21,759 bases of DNA, from the IMG/VR virus record IMGVR_UViG_3300020401_000111, positions 1 through 21,759 of that record; one strand, 5' to 3'. Numbering within the stretch: the stretch's first letter is position 1; each line of letters opens with the position of its first letter. Shown here one piece after another: positions 1 to 6,660 of the stretch. The notes beneath the pieces were generated by a model that worked only from the letters and a program-made list of their open reading frames with translations, was not told where the DNA came from and ran no database searches. Made by a program: the position numbers and the translations under genes. Source of the stretch: a virus.

Positions 1-2185
1 TTCTTGTACTTAAAGGGTCAAGATTTAAATCTATAGCTTTTTCAAATGGAGCTCTTGCATTTGTTCCTTGAAAACTTTTTTCTAACAATTTGCCACCGAA
101 GATTGTGTCATTTAAAACTTCATTAATAATTTCTAGGTCAGTTGTTTTAGCTGTTGTTTGTAATATTTTATTTTTATCTAATATTAATTTACCACTTTGA
201 AATAAAGCTTCTCCAGCAATTTTAGATTGTTTTGCTCTAAAATTTAATTCACTTAATATTTTTCTTGTTTCTTTTTCGGCAGCAACACCTTTTACTGTTA
301 TTGCCATGTCTTCATCTAGAAGGTTTGGAGTTTTAGCAAATCCTTTAGCATTTACTTTTTGAGTTACTAATCCAGTAGCATTCACTCCTAATCTAAATTT
401 ATTACTTGATGGTCTATCTAATCCAAAAGCAGTAGCTGTGCTTCTTAAGGCATTAAACATGAATAAACTAGGAGTATATACAAATGCATCAGTTCTATCT
501 CTGAGACCTCCTCTTTTATCAGTACCTGGACCACCAAACTCAATTTGATAAGCGTCTCTAATAGCATCAGCTGTTTTAGACTTTGCAGACTTACCACCAA
601 AAGCTACAGTATAAGTTATTAAGGTTTCAGGGTCTTTAGTGTCAGGTGCTAATGAGTGTATAGCTCTTCTTATTTGTTCTCTAGAAGCTACATAGTTATG
701 TCTTTGTGGATTATTGCTAAAAGTACTTTGATGATACTCTCCTTCGAATACAGGACTTTTTTCTCCAGTATTACCTTGATATTGTTTTTTTCTTTTATCA
801 AATTTACTTCCAATATCTTTTTTTCTACCAGCTCTAGCTTTTCTTATATTTTCTTTTTCTCTTGCATCAGTAGTCTCAGTCACACCATAAGTACTATCCA
901 TAAAATCATTCCAATCTTTGATTTGTTCATCTGTAAGGTCTGATGGATTCATTAATGTCTTATCACCATCTTCATTTTCAGCATATCTCATATTTTTCCA
1001 TGACTTTACAGGTAGACCGTGCAATTCTGTTATGTCACCTCTAATCTTTCTTAATGTTGAAGCTAAACCTTTTAATCGCAATACAGCTCCGTCTTTCGAC
1101 AGTAATCCTTGTGTAAGTGCAATAACCATATTTGTACCATTTAAACCACCAGAAGCTGCGATTCTCTCCTGTAGTTCAGCATCAGGAATACTTTTTGCTA
1201 CTTGTTCCATTTCGTATGCAACATCAATAATGTCTTCTAGTTCTTTGTCTGTAGGCATCCTGCCACCAAATCCATATAAAGCTCCTTCTCCAGTCTGTTC
1301 CACATACAGTTTTGTTTGATTTAATACATCATCAAAATTAGGAGTAGACTGTTGGTGTCTATTGATGTGATATTTATGTTTGCCTTTTTTCTTTTGAGCT
1401 GAGACAAAAGCTTGTGCTTCTGCTTCTGATTCAAAGGTTCCAACAGGTCCTGATATAGAACCCTGACGTGACTTTCCTTTTCCTGATTGTGTCTCTATAA
1501 CAGTAAATAAATCTTTGTTTGCATCTGAACCAGCTAATTCACTTGCATCAAATATGTGTCTCATATCAGCACTTTCCATTAATCTATTTATTTCTTCTGG
1601 TGAATAATTAGTTAATGAATATGCAGACATTACATTGTTATTAAAAGAACCATCAGGTTTACGATTTTCTTTCTCTAGAGCGTAGTAATCAGGAGCAGTA
1701 TTTATAGCTACTGCTTGTATACTTTTTTGTATTTGTTCAAAGGAAGGCATACCTTTTCTTGCCATGTTTTTAACTTTGTTATCAAATACGTTTGCATCAA
1801 TTTTAAAATTACTTCTTAAATCTACTCTTAAAGGATTAGTAACTTTGTTAAGAACTTTACTTGAAAGCTGACCAGCACCTATTCTTAGAATACGTCCAAC
1901 TGGTCCAGGCATATCAGGAACCAACATATTCATAAATTTACCTGTCAACCTACCACCAATTCTATAAGCAGCACGACGACCAATATCTATAGATTCACCT
2001 TTTACAGTTCTTTTAAAAGAATCAAAGTCTTGTTTTCTTTGTAGAAAATCGTAACCTCTAGTAGTTAGACCACTTAATCCTCGAAAACCAAATGATTTAG
2101 CAGAACTGGCGTTTCGTAAAATGGTATAACCTTTTTCATCAAATCCTTTTGCTTCTCTGATAGACTTGCGAAGTTTTATACGCAT
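1..2185 (-). CDS. large neck/tail-region protein, partial (runs off left edge)
   Basis: An uninterrupted minus-strand reading frame of 728 codons starts at ATG 2183-2185 and is still open at base 2. It starts 4 bases after the head-closure gene stop, so it is in the same operon. The N-terminal 120 residues are basic and glycine-rich. Around residues 145-190 there is a helix followed by an INTAPDYY segment, loosely like the 'tAP' region of HK97 gp10-type tail-completion proteins; that is a weak resemblance. Residues about 225-267 hold a short region ending in FESEAEAQAF, similar in form to one in the portal extension. The rest is mixed, Lys/Asn/Thr-rich, with no signal peptide or membrane segment seen. 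Position after the connector and head-closure genes argues for a virion protein of the neck or tail. I do not recognise the family; the length is far beyond a normal gp10 protein. Confidence 0.75.
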   Translation of the reverse strand, partial: MRIKLRKSIREAKGFDEKGYTILRNASSAKSFGFRGLSGLTTRGYDFLQRKQDFDSFKRTVKGESIDIGRRAAYRIGGRLTGKFMNMLVPDMPGPVGRILRIGAGQLSSKVLNKVTNPLRVDLRSNFKIDANVFDNKVKNMARKGMPSFEQIQKSIQAVAINTAPDYYALEKENRKPDGSFNNNVMSAYSLTNYSPEEINRLMESADMRHIFDASELAGSDANKDLFTVIETQSGKGKSRQGSISGPVGTFESEAEAQAFVSAQKKKGKHKYHINRHQQSTPNFDDVLNQTKLYVEQTGEGALYGFGGRMPTDKELEDIIDVAYEMEQVAKSIPDAELQERIAASGGLNGTNMVIALTQGLLSKDGAVLRLKGLASTLRKIRGDITELHGLPVKSWKNMRYAENEDGDKTLMNPSDLTDEQIKDWNDFMDSTYGVTETTDAREKENIRKARAGRKKDIGSKFDKRKKQYQGNTGEKSPVFEGEYHQSTFSNNPQRHNYVASREQIRRAIHSLAPDTKDPETLITYTVAFGGKSAKSKTADAIRDAYQIEFGGPGTDKRGGLRDRTDAFVYTPSLFMFNALRSTATAFGLDRPSSNKFRLGVNATGLVTQKVNAKGFAKTPNLLDEDMAITVKGVAAEKETRKILSELNFRAKQSKIAGEALFQSGKLILDKNKILQTTAKTTDLEIINEVLNDTIFGGKLLEKSFQGTNARAPFEKAIDLNLDPLSTR

Positions 2186-2188
2186 GGT

Positions 2189-2536
2189 CTATTCTCTCAA
2201 TAATAAAGATAATGATTTGTAATAAACCCTTCCATCTTTCATTCTTGCTTGACCAACAGATTGTATTTCGTAATAATTTCCAGTTGAAGGTTCGTGTAAT
2301 CTATCTGATGATTTTACATCAGTATCACCGGGTACTACTGCACTAAATGTTTTAGTAGTTGTGTTTCTACCATCTCTACTTTCTGATTCACTGAGTAACA
2401 CAAATCTAGTCGGTACATTAGTAGCTACATCTGTCCATGCATCATTGACTAAACCTCTTTCATCATATGCAGAAGCAGTAGTTCTTTGAACATTGACACT
2501 ATCTATTAATAGTCTTCTAGGAAATCTTGCTGGCAT
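2189..2536 (-). CDS. head-tail joining / head-closure protein
   Basis: A 115-aa protein with the outline of the phage head-tail joining family (SPP1 gp16 / HK97-type stopper). It has an N-terminal basic stretch, a segment like 'aYDERGLVNDAWTDVAT', a middle beta-rich part and a C-terminal 'YEIQSVGQAR..GRVYYKSLSL' strand pair. These proteins form a ring under the connector that keeps DNA in the filled head. Its start overlaps the stop of the upstream connector gene by one base, so translation is probably coupled. Family assignment rests on size, strand pattern and gene order. Confidence 0.75.
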   Translation of the reverse strand: MPARFPRRLLIDSVNVQRTTASAYDERGLVNDAWTDVATNVPTRFVLLSESESRDGRNTTTKTFSAVVPGDTDVKSSDRLHEPSTGNYYEIQSVGQARMKDGRVYYKSLSLLLRE

Positions 2537-3192
2537 TAGACAAAGAACTGTCTTCTAAAAGGTGCCAGTAGTGTTAAGTCAGATGCAGTTAGTACTGTAG
2601 CAGCATTTAAAGACAGACCTCCAGGATAAGATACAGAGTAATCTCCTACTCTTTGATTGTCTGTAAGTGTAAAGTTTGATACTTCAGAAGAAGTTTGTCC
2701 TTTAATCTCTGCAGCTTCTTGTTGTGAAGCAATAATTAAAGTAGATTCTAATATTCTTGCAGCTGACCTTTCAGTAACTGATTTAAATTGAATTGGTAAT
2801 TCAGGACTAGTACCTGAGCCTCTTGCATAATATCCTGCGTTATAAACAACTGTAATGTTAAGTGGTCTAGCATAAGACCATCTAGTTCCTATTCTTGTAA
2901 CTCTTCCATTAGAGTATTTAACAAAGTCTTTTGAATTACCTTCTTCTAAGGTTGTGTCATCTTCTGTTATTGATGTTATAGAGTTAATAGGAAGATGTGT
3001 TAAAAATATATCTTTTGTTTGGTCGCCAGTAAATGTCTCTGTTTGTGTAGCTTGTTCTACGTCATATCCGACATATTCTTTGATAGCAGCTTCAACTAAT
3101 GGAATTATATTATTAGTTAAGTGTGTCTCTAAATCGGAGGATAGAGCAAACTGTACATAGTTTTCTACATCAGAGGCTGTACAGAAAGCCAT
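2536..3192 (-). CDS. head-tail connector (HK97 gp6-like adaptor)
   Basis: A 218-aa protein opening with 'TASDVENYVQ', then helices ('IIPLVEAAIKEYVGYDVE') and a beta-rich centre with 'LPINSITSI' and 'ITVVYNAGYY'. This order is typical of the gp6-like DNA-packaging/connector family, whose rings bind the portal vertex. The C-terminal part after about residue 165 (Asn/Thr/Ser-rich, 'GDYSVSYPGG') fits the longer members. An AGGAGGCTAACTT ribosome site precedes the ATG. It lies between the capsid block and the head-closure gene, the standard order. Confidence 0.8.
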   Translation of the reverse strand: MAFCTASDVENYVQFALSSDLETHLTNNIIPLVEAAIKEYVGYDVEQATQTETFTGDQTKDIFLTHLPINSITSITEDDTTLEEGNSKDFVKYSNGRVTRIGTRWSYARPLNITVVYNAGYYARGSGTSPELPIQFKSVTERSAARILESTLIIASQQEAAEIKGQTSSEVSNFTLTDNQRVGDYSVSYPGGLSLNAATVLTASDLTLLAPFRRQFFV

Positions 3193-3208
3193 AAGTTAGC
3201 CTCCTGTT

Positions 3209-3469
3209 TTATTTATCTTCTTTCTTGACTTTGGCAGCTTTGTTTTCTACTGGCTCTTGAGCTTTAGCTTTTGCTGGCTCTGCTTTAGCAGGAGCTTTTT
3301 TAGCAGGAGCTTTCTTTCCCCAACCTTGCTCTTTTAACCAAGCAGTTGGATATTCATGTCCAGCTTTAGCAATTAAGTCTGCTTGACTTACAGGTAAGTC
3401 TGCAGAAACGCCTTCCCAAATCTTTCCATCAGGGAGCTTCCAAATATTCTTTTCTGGTATTGTATACAT
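3209..3469 (-). CDS. small Lys/Ala-rich structural-block protein
   Basis: An 86-aa protein in two parts. Residues 1-50 look folded ('NIWKLPDGKIWEG', 'EYPTAWLKEQGWG'). Residues 51-86 are a low-complexity tail of KKAPAK/EPAKAKA-type repeats followed by a charged end. The tail is likely flexible and could touch nucleic acid or an acidic partner. A GGATAATTATT sequence before ATG is a plausible ribosome site. It lies between the capsid and connector genes, where small head-decoration or head-completion proteins are often found. Function not recognised. Confidence 0.6.
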   Translation of the reverse strand: MYTIPEKNIWKLPDGKIWEGVSADLPVSQADLIAKAGHEYPTAWLKEQGWGKKAPAKKAPAKAEPAKAKAQEPVENKAAKVKKEDK

Positions 3470-3484
3470 AATAATTATCCTACC

Positions 3485-3544
3485 TTACTTCTTACGCTTT
3501 TTAGGTTTTTTCTTTTTCTTAGGTTTGTACATTCCGTAGCCCAT
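3485..3544 (-). CDS. 19-aa Lys/Pro-rich micropeptide
   Basis: A tiny gene: ATG at 3542-3544, stop TAA at 3485-3487, product MGYGMYKPKKKKKPKKRKK. A good AGGAG ribosome site sits 8 bases before the ATG, and the gene fills the gap between two head genes without overlapping either. Thirteen of 19 residues are Lys, Arg or Pro/Lys clusters, so the peptide would be strongly cationic. I recall similar 'KKKPKK' micropeptides in head modules of environmental phages, but cannot verify this here. It could bind packaged DNA or the acidic scaffold tail; this is inference. Confidence 0.6.
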   Translation of the reverse strand: MGYGMYKPKKKKKPKKRKK

Positions 3545-3561
3545 AGTTCACTCTCCTGTGA

Positions 3562-3738
3562 TTATTCTTCTGTTACTTCGTCAGTACTATCCTCAACCTT
3601 CTCCTCATCAGAAACTTCTTCTTCAATTAAAAATTGTTCTAATGTTGCCTCAGCATTTTTATAAAATTCTTCATCTCTCACAATCATACCAAATCTTTCT
3701 ACTTGGTCTTTTGTGTCTTGTTTGTTTACGTATCTCAT
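3562..3738 (-). CDS. small acidic protein next to capsid gene
   Basis: A 58-aa protein starting 'MRYVNKQDTKDQVERFG' and ending in an almost purely Glu/Asp/Ser/Thr/Val tail. I chose the ATG at 3736-3738 because an AGAGGAG ribosome site lies 6 bases before it. The alternative ATG at 3771 is 11 codons upstream and falls in the loop of the stem-loop after the capsid gene, without a ribosome site. The acidic tail contrasts with the cationic micropeptide encoded next. No family recognised. Confidence 0.6.
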   Translation of the reverse strand: MRYVNKQDTKDQVERFGMIVRDEEFYKNAEATLEQFLIEEEVSDEEKVEDSTDEVTEE

Positions 3739-3750
3739 CAATTCTCCTCT

Positions 3751-3790
3751 TGGTTTAAAGGGCGAATACAAATCCGCCCCTTATAAACCA
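3751..3790 (-). terminator. stem-loop after the major capsid gene
   Basis: A strong inverted repeat begins 6 bases after the capsid stop. In the minus-strand RNA, TGGTTTA-AAGGG-CG pairs with CG-CCCTT-TAAACCA: 14 pairs with two single-base bulges and a 10-base loop. No U-run follows, so it is more likely an attenuator, processing site or stabiliser that raises capsid mRNA over downstream genes than a complete terminator. Confidence 0.6.
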
Positions 3791-3796
3791 AATTTT

Positions 3797-5023
3797 TTAC
3801 ATAGCTGTAATAGTACAGAATGCAGTTGGACGATAAATTGCAAATCCTAATCTCATTGTCAATCTGATTGCCAATTGATTCTTTGCAAAGAAATCGCTGT
3901 GGCTGTCGGAAACAGCTAGGTCAACGCCTTCTCTCATAATTACTTGAGCAGCGTCACCACCGCCAAACTTACCGACGAGCATTGTTCCTTCAGCAATAAC
4001 TGTTGAAGGTACTACGTTTAATCCCCAAAGTTTTGGAGCAACGTCTGCACCGAAACCACCGGCAACGACAAACAATGGGTTTCTTGAACCGCTTGTTTCT
4101 ACAGAGCTTTCTTCTGTAACAATGTCGTACCAATCAGATGGGTGCATAACAATTGAATCTGGTTCAACGAATGCATCTTTTCTGATTTCTGTGATTGCTT
4201 GGTAAACTTGACCGATTTTTCTTAACTTACCTGAGTAAGAACCATATGCAAAGGTATTAATACCTGATTTGTTCAATACACCAGTTAAGTTAGGAGCACT
4301 TCCGTCACCGTTAATAAGTTGGTTATCCAAGTTCAATTTCATCATTGTTGATAATCTTGAATTGACATATCCTTGAATTCCAGCAACATCAGCTAACAAT
4401 TCGTCAGTTACAGGTAAGAAAGTTGCCATCTTTCTGATGGATTCTGTTCTTTCTGTAAATGCTAAAGCACCTTCATTAGCGGAACTAATGTCAGTAGATT
4501 CAGCAACTGCACCAGCATTGTTGGTGAATGTTGTTTCTTCGAGATAGACATATGCATTTTGGTTAGTTTGAATTTGGTCAAACAATCCAATAACGCTGTC
4601 TGGATTACGAAGAGCTGTCTCAAGAATTCCAGGAGCTCTTAGGCTCTCTGGAGCATAACCAGTTGTATTCAAGGTTGTTTTAAATTCAACGCCTGAATCT
4701 ACACCTTTAACACCATTCTCATTGTATGCTTCATAAGCTTTTGTTCCTGTGAACATTTCACCAATTGTTTTTGGTGATTGTGCTTCTTCTGCATTAGGAA
4801 TAGCATTAACAGGTGCTGAGTCGACTTCCATAGCTTTTTCGTTTTGAACTTTTGCTTCTTCGATTTTTACATCATCAATTAGTCCAGCAAGTTCTGTGTT
4901 GAGACCTTTGATTTTCTCTTTAGCCTCAGGTGTGTACTTACCGTCTTCTTGTGACTCGAATGCAACTTTGAGTTCTTCACGAGACTTTGCTATTTGGTCT
5001 TTGAGTTCTGTTATTTTACTCAT
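3797..5023 (-). CDS. major capsid protein (HK97 fold)
   Basis: A 408-aa protein with the expected two-part layout. Residues 1 to about 110 form a charged, coiled-coil 'delta' domain ('ITELKDQIAKSREEL', 'EAKEKIKGLNTELAGLID') that acts as internal scaffold and is normally removed by the prohead protease. The capsid domain that follows has typical segments: 'LRAPGILETALRNPDSVIGLFDQI', 'YVYLEETTFTNNAGAVAE', 'ATFLPVTDELLADVAG', 'IVMHPSDWYDI', 'LWGLNVVPSTVIAEGTMLVG', and a C-terminal 'LAIRLTMRLGFAIYRPTAFC' strand. An AGGAG site precedes the ATG. The gene order portal-protease-capsid agrees. Cross-linking residues of the HK97 type cannot be judged by eye. Confidence 0.95.
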   Translation of the reverse strand: MSKITELKDQIAKSREELKVAFESQEDGKYTPEAKEKIKGLNTELAGLIDDVKIEEAKVQNEKAMEVDSAPVNAIPNAEEAQSPKTIGEMFTGTKAYEAYNENGVKGVDSGVEFKTTLNTTGYAPESLRAPGILETALRNPDSVIGLFDQIQTNQNAYVYLEETTFTNNAGAVAESTDISSANEGALAFTERTESIRKMATFLPVTDELLADVAGIQGYVNSRLSTMMKLNLDNQLINGDGSAPNLTGVLNKSGINTFAYGSYSGKLRKIGQVYQAITEIRKDAFVEPDSIVMHPSDWYDIVTEESSVETSGSRNPLFVVAGGFGADVAPKLWGLNVVPSTVIAEGTMLVGKFGGGDAAQVIMREGVDLAVSDSHSDFFAKNQLAIRLTMRLGFAIYRPTAFCTITAM

Positions 5024-5047
5024 TTAACTTAATCTCCTGTGATTATA

Positions 5048-6616
5048 TTATTCTTCGATTAAGTCAGCTTCCAAGGACTCTGCAATAACTGCTTGTCCTT
5101 CAGCCCAGAGTGCATCAGATTCTTCGTCGATTACGGCTTCAACTTCAGCTTCACCTTCTGCTACTTCTTCAGTATCACCAACAGGTACAGCGTCTGTTTC
5201 TGGTTCAACAGAAACTTCTTCTTCCTTTGGCTCCTCTTCTTCAGCAACTTCAGGTTCTACGACTTCAACTTCTTCAGTAGTTTCAACCACTGCCTCAGCT
5301 TCATCGGTAGCTTCCACTTCTTCCACAGATTCCTCTTCAACAGATTCTTCTGCTTCCTCGACGTTTTCTTCTAGTGCAACATCATTATCAGCTCCGAATT
5401 CAGTAATGAATTCGTCAACCTCTGCCCAAGCTTCAGTTAAATCTTCTTGAACAGAACGTAATGCTTCTGTAGCTTTCATACCTAGTTTCCTCCCGTCCTT
5501 AGCACGCAACATCGCTATGGCGTTAGCTCGTGCCATCAAGTCATTAAATGCGGCAAGCACATCTTTAACTTGCTGTGAAAAAGAAACTTTTTCTTGTGAT
5601 TCTTCTTCAACACTTTCATCTACCTTGTAATATGATTTACCATCAACTTCAACAATGTTTATTGTTTTACCAGTTGAATCAGCTTCTGCTAATGCTTTAG
5701 CTGGGTCTTCATATATATTTTGCAAAGCTTTCTCTGGTTGTGGGTCTAAGAGATGGTCTCTTATATCGTTAATGTCCTTAGCTAAGTCCTTAACTTTATC
5801 TACCCACCAATCAGGCAACTCTGCATTTTCGTCTTTAGGTAAATTCTTTAAAATATCTTTCATATCTTCTGCGATAGTCCCTAAGGCTTGCATAACAGTA
5901 TGTTGTGGCGTATGTCCTTTATCACCTTTACCTATTGCATCTTCATATTCATCATGAGTCTTGCAAGGCATAAATACATTTTTACCATTTACTTTATGTG
6001 TGTGTACACCTACTGCACAAGATAATTCTTTTGACCTGTTCATAGCTTCACCAGGATTGTCAAAGACATCTTTTGGATTAGCTGCTTTTTCTTCAGGTTC
6101 TTCTTTAATCTCTTTAACAAAAGCTTCAACTAAATCTTTATTAGATTTAATAGCCATTGTATAAGTTTCTTGATTAGCTCCAACTAATACTGGGCTAACT
6201 TCAAATACAGTTAAGCTTTTAAGATATCTGGCATCTGTTTGTTCATCATTGCCAACCTCTTTAAACTTACCGTGTTCAGCATCATTTACTCTATATCCAA
6301 ATGACCATTGTTGAAGCTCACCCATGTTCTTAACAAGTTTGTATGCTTCTTGTCCAGAATCAGTATCCATGAAAAATTCACCAACAAACGTTGCTTTATC
6401 TCCATCTTCTTTGATATAGCCTTTACCTATTGGCATATCCCATTTGTGAGCCCAAACCATAGGAACCATTCCTGAATCCCATTTTGATTTGATTGCACCT
6501 GGAACGACTACATCGCCGTCTGAATCTAGGTTATTGAATACAGAAAAAACTGCTGATACTTTACCTTCCGCTTCATCATCAAGCTGAAAGTCTATACTTT
6601 TGATTTCTTCTTGCAT
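5048..6616 (-). CDS. prohead protease with long acidic scaffold-like C-terminus
   Basis: A 522-aa protein. Residues 1-155 match the HK97-type prohead protease (peptidase family S78): 'DSDGDVVVPGAI' at 31-42, His57 in 'MVWAHKWDMPIGKG' and Ser105 in 'QQWSFGY' are the likely catalytic pair. This domain cleaves capsid delta domains inside the prohead. Residues about 196-225 carry a Cys/His cluster (C200, H205, H207, C218, H221). Residues about 240-290 and 345-410 are helical, and about 415-522 are dominated by Glu and Val. The acidic extension resembles a scaffolding segment, so one gene may give both protease and scaffold. Usual S78 proteases are roughly 160-250 aa, so most of this protein is extra. 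An AGGAG sits before the ATG. Confidence 0.9.
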   Translation of the reverse strand: MQEEIKSIDFQLDDEAEGKVSAVFSVFNNLDSDGDVVVPGAIKSKWDSGMVPMVWAHKWDMPIGKGYIKEDGDKATFVGEFFMDTDSGQEAYKLVKNMGELQQWSFGYRVNDAEHGKFKEVGNDEQTDARYLKSLTVFEVSPVLVGANQETYTMAIKSNKDLVEAFVKEIKEEPEEKAANPKDVFDNPGEAMNRSKELSCAVGVHTHKVNGKNVFMPCKTHDEYEDAIGKGDKGHTPQHTVMQALGTIAEDMKDILKNLPKDENAELPDWWVDKVKDLAKDINDIRDHLLDPQPEKALQNIYEDPAKALAEADSTGKTINIVEVDGKSYYKVDESVEEESQEKVSFSQQVKDVLAAFNDLMARANAIAMLRAKDGRKLGMKATEALRSVQEDLTEAWAEVDEFITEFGADNDVALEENVEEAEESVEEESVEEVEATDEAEAVVETTEEVEVVEPEVAEEEEPKEEEVSVEPETDAVPVGDTEEVAEGEAEVEAVIDEESDALWAEGQAVIAESLEADLIEE

Positions 6617-6660
6617 GCTAAATAAAACTCCTATAGTAGCTACAGTTTTATATATTTATA

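Noticed and set aside
656-1319. Plus-strand open frames of 95 and 133 codons
   Set aside because: They lie opposite the continuous 728-codon minus-strand gene, lack ribosome sites and have low-complexity Ser/Phe/Ile-rich products typical of antisense shadows.
3562-3771. Start of the small acidic gene at ATG 3771
   Set aside because: That ATG is in the loop of the stem-loop after the capsid gene without a ribosome site; ATG 3738 has AGAGGAG 6 bases upstream.
5093-6164. Plus-strand frames opposite the protease gene (Phe-rich products)
   Set aside because: The Phe-rich product is the antisense of the Glu-rich tail; no ribosome sites.
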